A stretch of DNA of 60,783 bases from an uncultured Bacteroidia bacterium (GTDB taxonomy: Bacteria > Bacteroidota > Bacteroidia > Bacteroidales > F082): NCBI GenBank assembly GCA_902767725.1, contig CACXIM010000011.1:1-60783 (forward strand), read 5' to 3'. Position numbers and translations under genes: made by a program. The notes under the pieces are model-generated. The model ran no database searches and was not told where the DNA came from. It saw only the letters and a program-made list of their open reading frames with translations. Within the stretch, counting starts at the first letter, position 1, and every line of letters begins with the position of its first letter. Below, one piece after another: positions 33,015-42,767 of the stretch.

Positions 33015-34742
33015 TTAATCCTCAGGCGTCAAGGCTGCAATCATCTCGGCAATCTTGGCCTTTACCTCATCGACCACATTGTCGGGACTGAGGTCGGCCT
33101 TGAAGCTCTTGTCGCGGCTGGCAAACTCGATGGCGTTGCGTTCCAGCGTCTTCGGGCTGACGACGATGCGCAGCGGCACGCCAAGCAGGTCGGCGTCGGA
33201 GAACATCACGCCTGCGCTGATGTTGCGGTCGTCATAGATGACCTCCACGCCCGCCTTCTTCAGGTCTTCGTAGAGTTTGTCGGCCACGCGGCGCACGTTC
33301 TCGTCGGCGATGCGCAAAGCGCAAATCTGCACCTGCCAAGGAGCGATGGTGATGGGCCATATCGGACCATAGTCGTCGTGGATCACCTCGCAGACCGAGG
33401 CAATCAGACGACCCACGCCGATGCCGTAGCATCCCATGATGGGGTATTTCAGCGTGTTGTCACTGTCGAGGTACTGCATGTTCATCGACTCGGTGTATTT
33501 CGTGCCGAGTTGGAAGATGTTACCCACCTCAATGCCACGGCTGATGGTGATGCTGTGCTTACCGCACACGGGGCAGATGCCGCCGGCGGTGGCTTTGGCC
33601 ACGCTGTCGTATTTCACCTCGCCGAGGTCGCGGGCCATGTTCATGCCCTTGTAGTGATAGTTTTCCTTGTTGGCACCTGCCACAAAGCTGTTCAAAGTCT
33701 TCAGCGACTCATCGTAGACCACGGTGATGCCTTCCGGCAAACCTTTGGGACCGATGAAGCCAGCGCAGACACCCATCTCAGGGGTGACGGTGGCGGCATG
33801 CACCTCGGCACACAGCAGGTTGCGCAGCTTGGTTTCGTTCACCTCAAGGTCGCCACGCAAGAAGACGATGACCAAGGAGTCGTCCATGTTACGCTGATAG
33901 AGCACGGCCTTGCAGGACTGCAGGGGTGACTTGTGCAGGTAGTTGCACACATCTTCGATGGTCTTTTGGTCGGGGGTGTAGACCTCTTCCAAAGGCTCGA
34001 AGGGATACTCCTCGTTATGGACGATGCAGTCAGCGGCCTCACTGTTGGAGCGGTAGCCACATTCGGGGCAAATCACAATGGTGTCCTCGCCAATGTCGGT
34101 GAGCAGCATGAACTCATGCGAAATGCGGCCACCCATCATGCCCGAGTCGGACTTGACGGCCACCACTTGAGGCACGCCAGCACGGGCAAAAATGCGGTCG
34201 TAGGCATGGTAAGCCTTGGCGTAGTATTGCTCCAAGTCCTCTTGCGAGGTATGGAAGCTATAGGCATCCTTCATCGTGAACTCACGGGTACGAATCAAAC
34301 CGCCGCGCGAACGGGGTTCGTCACGGAACTTGGTCTGGATCTGATAGATCATAAAGGGATACTGCGTGTAGCTCTTCGCGGCGTCGCGGGCCAGCTGCAC
34401 GGCGGCTTCTTCGTGGGTCATACCCAGCACCATATCGATGCCATTGCGGTCCTTGAAGCGGAGCAGCTCCGAGCCAATGCTTGTGTAACGCCCCGACTCC
34501 TGCCACAATGTGCCTGGCATCACGACGGGGAACATCACTTCCTGACCATCGATGCGGTCCATCTCCTCACGGATGATGTTTTCGATTTTTTTCGCGATGC
34601 GCTTGGCCGGCATGAAGAAGGAAAATAGACCTGTTCCCACCGACTTGATATATCCACCACGCACCATCAGCGCCTGACTGTCGAACACGCAGTCGGCTGG
34701 TGCCTTTTTGAAACGTTCGCCTAATAATGTTGCAACTTTCAT
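33015..34742 (-). CDS. proS: Prolyl-tRNA synthetase, bacterial type with editing domain
   Basis: A 575-residue class II synthetase. Motif 1 lies in RGGYIKSVGTGLFSFFMP, motif 2 in QTKFRDEPRSRGGLIRTREF, and motif 3 in GCYGIGVGRLIAS. Between motifs 2 and 3 (about residues 225-395) is the long INS/YbaK editing insertion that hydrolyses Ala-tRNA-Pro (LHKSPLQSCKAVLYQ, then FIGPKGLPEGITVVYD). This is the Escherichia coli-like architecture. Bacteroides and Porphyromonas, as I recall them, use the shorter eukaryote-like form of about 490-500 residues, so this gene may be a lineage-specific or transferred type. It has its own -7 box at 34785-34778. Confidence 0.95.
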   Translation of the reverse strand: MKVATLLGERFKKAPADCVFDSQALMVRGGYIKSVGTGLFSFFMPAKRIAKKIENIIREEMDRIDGQEVMFPVVMPGTLWQESGRYTSIGSELLRFKDRNGIDMVLGMTHEEAAVQLARDAAKSYTQYPFMIYQIQTKFRDEPRSRGGLIRTREFTMKDAYSFHTSQEDLEQYYAKAYHAYDRIFARAGVPQVVAVKSDSGMMGGRISHEFMLLTDIGEDTIVICPECGYRSNSEAADCIVHNEEYPFEPLEEVYTPDQKTIEDVCNYLHKSPLQSCKAVLYQRNMDDSLVIVFLRGDLEVNETKLRNLLCAEVHAATVTPEMGVCAGFIGPKGLPEGITVVYDESLKTLNSFVAGANKENYHYKGMNMARDLGEVKYDSVAKATAGGICPVCGKHSITISRGIEVGNIFQLGTKYTESMNMQYLDSDNTLKYPIMGCYGIGVGRLIASVCEVIHDDYGPIWPITIAPWQVQICALRIADENVRRVADKLYEDLKKAGVEVIYDDRNISAGVMFSDADLLGVPLRIVVSPKTLERNAIEFASRDKSFKADLSPDNVVDEVKAKIAEMIAALTPED

Positions 34743-34777
34743 ATCTTGTTGATTTTATATTCTCGTTTTTCAGGCTG

Positions 34778-34785
34778 CAAAAGTA
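34778..34785 (-). promoter_or_regulatory. -7 box of proS
   Basis: TACTTTTG on the minus strand, 35 bases before the proS ATG and downstream of the terminator of the preceding operon. Confidence 0.5.
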
Positions 34786-34810
34786 CGGAATTTTTCGGTA
34801 TGTTATAAAA

Positions 34811-34839
34811 AATCCCCTTGCTTACAAAGCAAAGGGATT
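34811..34839 (-). terminator. Terminator of the susC-susD-PNGase operon
   Basis: On the minus strand AATCCCTTTGC pairs with GCAAGGGGATT (one G-U) around a 7-base loop and is followed by TTTT. It separates the operon from proS. Confidence 0.85.
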
Positions 34840-34860
34840 CTTACATGATTTATTGTGACT

Positions 34861-37530
34861 TTAATTCTGGATCATCACCTTTCTAGTCACCACCTTGCCA
34901 CCGATGACGTGGACAAAGTACATGCCCGAAGGCAGGTCGCTCACGTCGATGGTACGCTGGCCGTCCACGCTGAAGCCTTTCACCTTGACACCTTGCGGGT
35001 TGATGATAACAACGCTGGCTCTACCCTTTTCGTAGTCCGTGGTGATGGTCATTTGACCTCTAGCTGGATTAGGAGTGATGCTCACTTGGAAGGGCTCTGC
35101 ATCCACATCGGGAAGTTCAGGAACTTCGGTCAGGATGTCGGTATTGTGGCTGTAAGTCACCACCTTACCAGAGACTCTCAAAATCGGGTTGCTGGAATTG
35201 TCGCAATCCGGGCAGGCGTTCTGGCCGCTCACGCAGTCGGGATAGTTGGGGTGGCATTGGTCGACATAGGTTGGGTCAAACTCATAGAGCACGTCGGCGT
35301 GGCCATTGGCGAGGTAGTCGTCGAGGCTGTAGTCCCATACCAAAGTCATGCTTCCAGGGCACCAACCAGCCCTATTATGTGGCCATGTACCGTTTTGAGG
35401 CTGACATCCAGCGGGATTGGGGCTACAGGTTTGCCAGAGATCCTGAGTGTATGTCGTGCCACCGTTGATATTGATATTGTGGTGGGCATGATAGAACTCA
35501 GCGGCGTTGCCCGTGTTGTAAGCACCGTTCTGCGTATCGCTCCAGTTATGTCCCGATGTCGTGATTTGTAGCTTGGCCTTTTCGACACAAGGATCAAACT
35601 TTACTGTACGGGTGGGAATGGGACACGGGTCTGAATAATCGCCAAAGGCATAGTTACCATACCAAATCTCCTGCATATCTACGTATGGATATTCCGGAGC
35701 GCCTTTGGAGTACTCAAAGATAGCGGTGGGGTTGTAGCCGTCACCTGTTGCATATTGTTCGCTATAGTACTCAAATTCCACAAGACCCTGCAGCACGGAG
35801 GTGAAGTCGGTCACATCGAGATCGTCAATGCATTCCACACCAAACGGAGTGATGTAACGGCAGAGCTCTACCCATTCGCCACGGTAGTTCTTCACGCGGA
35901 CGTAACTAATATGGTCGTAGGTGTTGCAGTTACCGTTAACGCAGTTGTGTTCATAATGCAAGTTGATGTAGTTGAAAGCATTGACATGGGTCGGGAAGGC
36001 GTATTCGCCATGGTCGGTAAACTGTGAGGTAGTGGCCACCATCTCGCCATTCATTGCAGAAACCACCATGTCATCGTAGTCGGTAGTCACCTCAAAGGTG
36101 TTGGATGCCGTGGTGACTTTGCCACCCGTTTGGGTAATGCTTACCGTCAAGTTATAAGTGCCTACGCCTGAGGGGGTCCAGGTGGTGTACCAATAACCGT
36201 TCTCTGGTTTGTTGGGATAGTCGGTCTTCAAATACAACTCTTGTCCGTCCACCTCACATTTCACTTGTTCAAACTTGATGGCATTGGCATGATCAATATA
36301 GGCGCTCAGCACCACCATCACAGGATTCTCGAAATCGGGCATATACACCTTAGTGCCTTCGTAAGGACGACGGATGGTGATTTCGGGTTCATAGTTTTCG
36401 GGATCCACCACATAGAAGGTGCGTGTCACCGTGGGAGCAGGTTGCCATTCTGTGCCGTCGCCAGCTTGGATGGCTTTCACCTTCACAGTGCCTTCCTCAC
36501 CCGTGAGGGTCAGGATGTTGCCCTCGACGGTGGCGGGGCCTTGGGCGACTTCAAAGGTCACAGGTAGTCCTGAAGTAGAAGTGGCCTGAAGGGTAATGGG
36601 CGCATTATAGACCAACTGGTCGGGGATTTCGGCGAAGTCGATGAACTGTGCTGCCAGTCCGCCAGGGAAATGACGCACGGTAAAGTTATCGAAACCACCC
36701 CAGCCGCTGTTGAGCATATAGATGTAGTGCCACATGGCAGGATCATATTTGTCGCCACTACCAGGAGTGAGACCAGCATTGACGCCTTGGCATTCCGGTA
36801 CGGCTTCCCATTCGGCGTCGAGATCGTCATACTTCATAAAGAGGGTGACAGCACCTTGACCATTGTTGGCATCGAGGTCGATGGAGACCTTCCAACGGTA
36901 CCAATGGCTTTCCGATCCGATAGGCTGGATATTGCTGGTGATGGTGTTGTTGGGCAGCACCACGCCGTTCATGAAGAGCGGATTGCTCGGGTTGACGCCC
37001 GTCATCATCAGATAGATGCCGCCATCGGGAATCGTGCTGTTCTCATCGGGATAGACAGGTTCGCAGATAGCGTTGGAAGAAGAGGCCTTACGCAAAGGAG
37101 GAAGGACTGAGCCATCGCCGTCGCCGTCATAGCCGATGCCGAAGAAGTCGCCCCACCACTGACGCAAGATGTCGCACTCAAACTCGATGATACCGCCATT
37201 TGAGAAGTCGAAACCATATTGGGTGATGTCGTGGGTGGCGATATCACCAAAAGCGGTACCGGAGGCATCCGAGAACACACCGATGGTCTCATCGGCCGTC
37301 GGAATAGGCGGGGTAGTGCCCCAGAAGTGACCCATGTAGTCGGTGTACAAGGGAGTGAATGCTCCGTTGCCTGCGTGGTGCACGCGAACATACCAGCCGT
37401 CCTGGCCATTGAGGAGATGGTTGGGGTTATCTCCATACTCATAGTCGTTGAAGTCGAAGGTCTTTTCGACTTGGGCATTCATCCCGAAGGAGAAAGCCAA
37501 AAGCATAAGAATTAGTGATAGTTTTTTCAT
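34861..37530 (-). CDS. Secreted PNGase F-like peptide-N-glycosidase with T9SS sorting domain
   Basis: An 889-residue secreted protein predicted to release N-glycans from asparagine. MKKLSLILMLLAFSFGMNAQ is the signal peptide. Residues 25-290 look like a concanavalin-type jellyroll (NGGIIEFECDI, SGWGGFDNFTVRHF), then Ig-like segments (290-480). Residues of about 480-770 match Elizabethkingia PNGase F over both jellyrolls: CNTYDHISYVRVKN, RYITPFGVECIDDLDVTDF, NGTWPHNRAGWCPG. The catalytic acids D60, E118 and E206 of PNGase F align with D539, E591 (YYSEQY) and E678 (GNAAEFYHAHH). The last 75 residues are a type A T9SS domain (SITPNPARGQMTI). It is the third gene after susC and susD. Activity is inferred, not shown. 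Confidence 0.85.
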   Translation of the reverse strand: MKKLSLILMLLAFSFGMNAQVEKTFDFNDYEYGDNPNHLLNGQDGWYVRVHHAGNGAFTPLYTDYMGHFWGTTPPIPTADETIGVFSDASGTAFGDIATHDITQYGFDFSNGGIIEFECDILRQWWGDFFGIGYDGDGDGSVLPPLRKASSSNAICEPVYPDENSTIPDGGIYLMMTGVNPSNPLFMNGVVLPNNTITSNIQPIGSESHWYRWKVSIDLDANNGQGAVTLFMKYDDLDAEWEAVPECQGVNAGLTPGSGDKYDPAMWHYIYMLNSGWGGFDNFTVRHFPGGLAAQFIDFAEIPDQLVYNAPITLQATSTSGLPVTFEVAQGPATVEGNILTLTGEEGTVKVKAIQAGDGTEWQPAPTVTRTFYVVDPENYEPEITIRRPYEGTKVYMPDFENPVMVVLSAYIDHANAIKFEQVKCEVDGQELYLKTDYPNKPENGYWYTTWTPSGVGTYNLTVSITQTGGKVTTASNTFEVTTDYDDMVVSAMNGEMVATTSQFTDHGEYAFPTHVNAFNYINLHYEHNCVNGNCNTYDHISYVRVKNYRGEWVELCRYITPFGVECIDDLDVTDFTSVLQGLVEFEYYSEQYATGDGYNPTAIFEYSKGAPEYPYVDMQEIWYGNYAFGDYSDPCPIPTRTVKFDPCVEKAKLQITTSGHNWSDTQNGAYNTGNAAEFYHAHHNININGGTTYTQDLWQTCSPNPAGCQPQNGTWPHNRAGWCPGSMTLVWDYSLDDYLANGHADVLYEFDPTYVDQCHPNYPDCVSGQNACPDCDNSSNPILRVSGKVVTYSHNTDILTEVPELPDVDAEPFQVSITPNPARGQMTITTDYEKGRASVVIINPQGVKVKGFSVDGQRTIDVSDLPSGMYFVHVIGGKVVTRKVMIQN

Positions 37531-37570
37531 AATAATAAATTTTGGATATTGAATATAAATCTTCGAATTG

Positions 37571-39259
37571 CTATTCATTCCACCAAACTTTGGTCTGCCT
37601 CGTGTCGCCATGCGACATCCTTGCCAATTCTTTGGTGTAGTTTTCATAATTGTATTCGATTTCTTTCTGAGGATATTCCATGCGGAATGAAGTCAGCTTG
37701 GCATGGTCGGTAGTAGTCGGAGTCGCCATGGTGCGGCGTACCAAAGCCCAAGCTTCCCAAGGCTGACGGAAGAGATTGAGCCAACGCTGTTGATAGATGA
37801 GCTCCAGATAAGCCTCGTTAGAATAATCGAAGTCGAAGTTCATATACACAACATTGTTCATCACGTTGGCTGCCATGTTGTTACAGTACGACCAAATATC
37901 CAAACTTCCGATATAGCTGGTATACGCTGGATAGAAATAGGTCCAACGGCTTGTGTTTTGAGGCATGTGTGCCCAGAAGAGACAAGACTGGTAGATGCCT
38001 TGGAAGAGCATCTGGTCAAGGTCCATGCCCGAGAGGGTGATGCCACCGATGCCACGAGCGCCAATTTCAGCCTTCATGAAGAGCACATCGGCGTAGGTGA
38101 CTAAAATCTGCGGTACATATTTCTCGTCACGGGTAAGATAGTAATTGAAGGGAGAGAAGAGGCACGAGGGGCCTTTGAAGGTATAGTTACCATCGCGGCT
38201 CTGAGCATAGGGAGAACCGCCTTCTGTGGGCGTTTCAAGGGTGCGGATCTGCGGGTAAGGCCGCCAGGCGCCGTCGGGACAACTGTCGTTCTTGTGGCTT
38301 GTATCGAAGAAGAGGTAAGCGCGGTAATCATAGATGCCGCTACCATCCAAGTCATCGGTTGAAGAAAGGCAACTCCATACGGTTTCGCCCATACGGAGGT
38401 GCTTGTGCTCACGGAACGACCAGTTGTTGTCCCAACTTGTACCCAACACACTGGGCCACAAGCAGATGCCTCCTCCTAAAGAGGAACCTCCCGAAGAACT
38501 CAGCTTTGAATACATGAAGTTGTAGGCATCCACCAACAAAGGCGTGGCATAGTCGGGATCCTTGTCATACATGCGCAGGCCGTGACGCAGAATGAGGGAG
38601 TTGGCAAACTCGGACCAAAGCGTGTAGTCGTTGTTGAGCAACACGTCGTACGGCAGCTTGTAATAATCATTGCCTCCGGTAGTGGTGACGGAGTCGGCAT
38701 GCAAGAGGTCGCGCGACCAAACCAGCTCTTCCAAAAGCGATTTGTAGATGCTCTCTTGGGTATCCCATTCGGGTTTCATCGTGGCTTGCGAAGAGGCGTT
38801 TTCCCAAATACGGCCAGCTTGCGTGTAAGGCATGTCGCCAAAGACGTCGGAGACCTTGAAAGTCTGGTAAGCTTTCATAATGTTAAGTTGGGCGCGCGCT
38901 TTGTCGCATACGGCATCGTCGGCCTGCTCCTCACAGTAAGCATCGAAACGTCTTTCCAGCTCACGTATGTTGGACAGCATCAGGTAATAGCTCGACCAAA
39001 GTTCCGTAGTTCCTATCTGCGAGTTACCCCAGGACTCTGACGTCAAGGCGCCAAGTTCCGTTTCGGGATACCAAATCTCGTTTTGCAGGTAGAACTGCTC
39101 GTTCATGCTTTGTTGCAACGAACCCACTACACCGTTAAACAACGCTTCGATAGTCGTTTCCGGCGGCGAGAACGGGTCTTTGTTCATCTCTTCGAAGCCT
39201 TTCGTACATGAGGCAAAAGCTATTGTTGCTGCACAAATAATAAATATGTTTCTTTTCAT
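37571..39259 (-). CDS. SusD/RagB-like outer membrane lipoprotein
   Basis: A 562-residue surface lipoprotein that caps the SusC channel and binds the ligand. MKRNIFIICAATIAFASC is the lipoprotein signal, and CTKGFEEMNKDPFSP is the characteristic N-terminus of the SusD-like_2 group. TPR-like helices follow (ARAQLNIMKAYQTFKVSDVF, PYTQAGRIW) and the family's late motif ALVRRTMATPT. The ATG at 39394 would put 45 unrelated residues before the signal, so it is rejected. It lies between susC and the PNGase gene in one operon. Confidence 0.93.
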   Translation of the reverse strand: MKRNIFIICAATIAFASCTKGFEEMNKDPFSPPETTIEALFNGVVGSLQQSMNEQFYLQNEIWYPETELGALTSESWGNSQIGTTELWSSYYLMLSNIRELERRFDAYCEEQADDAVCDKARAQLNIMKAYQTFKVSDVFGDMPYTQAGRIWENASSQATMKPEWDTQESIYKSLLEELVWSRDLLHADSVTTTGGNDYYKLPYDVLLNNDYTLWSEFANSLILRHGLRMYDKDPDYATPLLVDAYNFMYSKLSSSGGSSLGGGICLWPSVLGTSWDNNWSFREHKHLRMGETVWSCLSSTDDLDGSGIYDYRAYLFFDTSHKNDSCPDGAWRPYPQIRTLETPTEGGSPYAQSRDGNYTFKGPSCLFSPFNYYLTRDEKYVPQILVTYADVLFMKAEIGARGIGGITLSGMDLDQMLFQGIYQSCLFWAHMPQNTSRWTYFYPAYTSYIGSLDIWSYCNNMAANVMNNVVYMNFDFDYSNEAYLELIYQQRWLNLFRQPWEAWALVRRTMATPTTTDHAKLTSFRMEYPQKEIEYNYENYTKELARMSHGDTRQTKVWWNE

Positions 39260-39316
39260 AGTGATATTCTTTTTTGTCACAAAACCTACAAAACTGCCAA
39301 AACTATTTTCAGGGTT

Positions 39317-39368
39317 GGAAAGCGACCAACCGGTCCGCTTTCCGGCGGCGACGCGGTTGCGCGCCGCC
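39317..39368 (-). other. Two adjacent hairpins between susC and susD
   Basis: GGAAAGCG (39317-39324) pairs with CGCTTTCC (39336-39343). Immediately next, GGCGGCG (39344-39350) pairs with CGCCGCC (39362-39368). Both are perfect, sit in the 155-bp susC-susD gap, and have no T-run. They may stabilise or process the mRNA rather than end it. Confidence 0.6.
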
Positions 39369-39414
39369 CTGCTGTTTACTTTAAGGTTTTGCATTGTTTT
39401 GAATGTTTTGTGAT

Positions 39415-42400
39415 TTATAAATTGACTTTAAGTGTGACCATAAACGACCGTGAGCCAGGATAGGAGGCATATTCGAGGCCTTGGGCGTTGCCCGAGCCTT
39501 GGGTGCCTTCAGGATTGATGTTGTCGGGCAGGGTCTTGTAGAAATAGAACAAGTCGCGACCTACGAGGGAAATAGAGGCCTGCTTGAAGAGGTTCTGCTT
39601 ATCGAGCCACTTGCGTGGGAAGTCGTAAGTCAACGAGAGTTCACGCATTTTGATCCAGGTGTTGTTCACAATACCAGGAGTGCTGAGGATGTTGCCCCAT
39701 CCGCCGAAGTTAGGCATGTACTTGTAGAGGTAATGCACCACATTATCATTTTCGACGGCCTCACCTGTCTCAGTGTTGATGCAATAACCCGGCAAGATGA
39801 TACCATAATTGCCCAGCAGTTCTCCGTTTTCGTAATAGGGCAAACCGTTGCCGTCGCGTTCATAGAGTGTTTCGAGGCTTTGTCCTGTCTGCATAGCTAC
39901 TACATAAGAAGCGCAATAGATTTGACCGCCCAATTTGGCATCGACCAAAGCATAAAGTGACCAGTTTTTATAGGAAGCCCTCAGGTTGATACCACCTGTC
40001 ACCAAAGGAGCACAGTTGCCAATCGGCACGCGGTTGTCGGTCTTCAGATAGGTGGTGCCTGTTTCGTTCAGCAGCGGCATCGGTTTGCCGTTTTCATCGT
40101 AGAACGGACCGACGACAGAGCCATCAGGCATAGTGTACTCATAGACATAATCCCATCCGTAGATGGTGCCGTACTCCTCCCCTTCTTCCACGGCGATGGC
40201 GGGACCGTTGGAGCCCCAAATCTCGGAAAGCAGGTACATATTGGCACCCGACAGGTCGACAATCTTATTCTTGTTGCGTGCCAAGTTCAAGCCCACTTGA
40301 ACGCCGTAGTCTTTGCCTTGAGCGATGTCGTAGGTTAAGATGGCCTCGATACCCTTGTTGGTCACCACGCCTGTGTTGATGGTCACTTGATCGGCACCCG
40401 ACGAGGGAGCTAGCGGCGAGTGAAGAATCTGGTCCCAAGAATAGATGTTGTAGTAGGTGAAGTCCATGTTAAACCTTGCACCCAGTCCGAGGTCGAAGCC
40501 CAATTCGTAGGAGCGTTGTCTTTGGGGTTTCAACTCCAAGGGCGGCACAGTGGTTGGCAAAGTGGCCGACAGCTGATGTCCGAAGGAACCTGTATTGTAG
40601 GTGTAGGTCAACTGGTAGGGCTCGGTGTCACTTGCGGTTTGTGCCCACGAACCACGCAATTTCAGGTAGTTCACCGGACCCCAGTTCCAATTTTTAAATG
40701 CTGAAGTCGGGATAAAGCTCAAAGTGGCCGAAGGATAGAAATAAGAGTTGTTGGTGATGGGCAGGGTCGACGACCAGTCGTTACGTCCGGTGATGTCCAA
40801 GAACAGCCAATCGCTGTAGCTCATGTTGAAGAAGGCATATATTGAGTTGACTTGTTTCTCCCAGCGCGATTCACCGAAGGTGCGTTCTGTGGCGTTGGAG
40901 TAGTTGCTTATAGCATACAGGTTGGCGTATGCCCATTTGCCCGAGGTGCCGTTGAGGCCATCGCGGTAGCCATAATACTGTTCGCCACCAGCCGAGAGGC
41001 GCACGTTGAATTTAGAGCCGAAAATCTTATCCTTATAGGCAGTGAGCAGGAAGTCCATGTCACGAGTCACCGAGTTCGACTTGCTCTTGTAATAATAACC
41101 GCCCGCTATGCCGTCGATGGTGGTGGGTTTGTGCTTGGTAGTATAGTTGTCAGCTGTCCAGTCCAAAGCCACCTTTGCAGAGGCACTCAGCCAAGGCGTG
41201 ATATCGTACATCAAACGGACGGAGCCGTACATCTTGTCGCGGTCGAGGGTGGTATTGTTGTTGTAGAACGTCCAGAAGGTGCTATTGTAGATGTATTGAT
41301 AAGGATAGCCGTCAAACTGATTCATCGTGCCGTCAGGATTCTCGTATGAAGTGACTTCGAGGCCTTTCCAGCTACGGGGCCAGCTGTAGAGCAAACCTTT
41401 GTTGAAGTTGCTGTTCGATTCACCGATTTCAGGCGAGTTAAGACGATAGTAGTCCAAATAGTTGAACGACACATCGACCTTGATCTTCTCCGACACATTA
41501 ATCAAGGTACCCACATTGACCGTAGTCTGCCTCAAATTACAGTTGTCAATGATGGCGTCGGTACGCGAGTCAGTGAACGAGACGCGGACACTACCGAAGT
41601 CGCCGGCATTCTGGAAAGCCACGTTGTGGTTCATCGTGTGGCCGTTCTTGAAGAGCATCTTCAGGTTGTCGGGCTGGGGGTCATATTTTCTCACCACGCC
41701 GTCCCACCAGAGGACGCTCTCGCCGTTCATCTCGGGACCCCAGCTCTGGGCGCCACCATAGTAACCAAAGGTGGTGTTGGTGGGCTCGCCAGCAGGACCA
41801 TTGTCGACGCTGTAGATACCCGGATATTCATAGACTTGGTTGCCATTCTCATCCGTCATGCCATCGATGGGCGTCAAAGTGGGTGTATGGAAAGTGATGG
41901 GGCCACCTGCACCATATTTGTTCTGCACCGTGCGGTAGAGATAAGGTGTCGTAATCTTGAAACCAGCCGAATAGCTGATGCCGAGACCGCGTTGTTTCGA
42001 GCCTTTCTTGGTGGTGATAAGCACCACACCGTTGCCGCCACGCGAACCGTAAAGGGCTGCCGCCGTGGGGCCTTTCAAGATGTCGAGGCTCTCGATGTCC
42101 TCTTGGTTGATGTTGTTCAAAGCCGTACCCCAGTCGCGGCCACCGCTCCAGGAGGTGATACCACCTTCGTTCGACATCGGCACGCCGTCGACGACGATGA
42201 GCGGTTGGTTGTCGCCTAAGATGCTGTTGTTACCACGGATGGTGATACGCGATGAACCGCCATCGACGCCATTGGGGTTGATGATCTGAACACCTGCCGA
42301 GCGACCACTCAGGGCACTGATGATGTTGCCCGAAGCAGACTTGGCAAGCAATTCACCGCCGATTTCCTCGGTGGCATAACCCAATTCACGTTTCTGACGC

Positions 42401-42741
42401 TTGATGCCGAGGGCAGTGACCACCACATCGTCAAGGGTCTGTGAGTCCAATTCGAGAGTGACATTGATTTTGTTCTTGCCTTTGATGGCCACCTCTTTGG
42501 TCTTATAGCCTACAAAGCTGAACACCAATGTGCCTTTGCTGTCGGCATTCAGGCTGTAGTTGCCGTCCATGTCGGTCACCGTTCCGGCAGAAGTGCCTTT
42601 CAACTGGATGGTGACACCAGGAAGGCCATAACCGTCATCGCTTGAGACGACTTTACCCGTCACCGTCAGGTTTTGAGCAAGCACGGCAAGAGGTGAAACC
42701 ATCAGAGCGAGAAAAAGAAAAAGTAGAGTTTTCCTGTTCAT
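39415..42741 (-). CDS. SusC/RagA-like TonB-dependent transporter
   Basis: A 1108-residue outer membrane importer. A signal peptide (MNRKTLLFLFLALMVSPLAV) is followed by a CarboxypepD_reg-like domain (TVTGKVVSSDDGYGLPGVT, about residues 25-105), then the plug with DDVVVTALGIKRQKRELGYA, GRSAGVQIINP and ILKGPTAAALYGSRGGNGV, and a 22-strand barrel ending in FMVTLKVNL. It pairs with the SusD-like protein, and together they take up oligosaccharides or peptides. The neighbouring PNGase suggests N-glycans or glycopeptides. It is the first gene of the operon, transcribed from the promoter at 42768-42797. No ECF sigma factor or hybrid sensor is next to it. Confidence 0.95.
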   Translation of the reverse strand: MNRKTLLFLFLALMVSPLAVLAQNLTVTGKVVSSDDGYGLPGVTIQLKGTSAGTVTDMDGNYSLNADSKGTLVFSFVGYKTKEVAIKGKNKINVTLELDSQTLDDVVVTALGIKRQKRELGYATEEIGGELLAKSASGNIISALSGRSAGVQIINPNGVDGGSSRITIRGNNSILGDNQPLIVVDGVPMSNEGGITSWSGGRDWGTALNNINQEDIESLDILKGPTAAALYGSRGGNGVVLITTKKGSKQRGLGISYSAGFKITTPYLYRTVQNKYGAGGPITFHTPTLTPIDGMTDENGNQVYEYPGIYSVDNGPAGEPTNTTFGYYGGAQSWGPEMNGESVLWWDGVVRKYDPQPDNLKMLFKNGHTMNHNVAFQNAGDFGSVRVSFTDSRTDAIIDNCNLRQTTVNVGTLINVSEKIKVDVSFNYLDYYRLNSPEIGESNSNFNKGLLYSWPRSWKGLEVTSYENPDGTMNQFDGYPYQYIYNSTFWTFYNNNTTLDRDKMYGSVRLMYDITPWLSASAKVALDWTADNYTTKHKPTTIDGIAGGYYYKSKSNSVTRDMDFLLTAYKDKIFGSKFNVRLSAGGEQYYGYRDGLNGTSGKWAYANLYAISNYSNATERTFGESRWEKQVNSIYAFFNMSYSDWLFLDITGRNDWSSTLPITNNSYFYPSATLSFIPTSAFKNWNWGPVNYLKLRGSWAQTASDTEPYQLTYTYNTGSFGHQLSATLPTTVPPLELKPQRQRSYELGFDLGLGARFNMDFTYYNIYSWDQILHSPLAPSSGADQVTINTGVVTNKGIEAILTYDIAQGKDYGVQVGLNLARNKNKIVDLSGANMYLLSEIWGSNGPAIAVEEGEEYGTIYGWDYVYEYTMPDGSVVGPFYDENGKPMPLLNETGTTYLKTDNRVPIGNCAPLVTGGINLRASYKNWSLYALVDAKLGGQIYCASYVVAMQTGQSLETLYERDGNGLPYYENGELLGNYGIILPGYCINTETGEAVENDNVVHYLYKYMPNFGGWGNILSTPGIVNNTWIKMRELSLTYDFPRKWLDKQNLFKQASISLVGRDLFYFYKTLPDNINPEGTQGSGNAQGLEYASYPGSRSFMVTLKVNL

Positions 42742-42767
42742 ACACTAATTGTTTGTTACTTTGGGGA

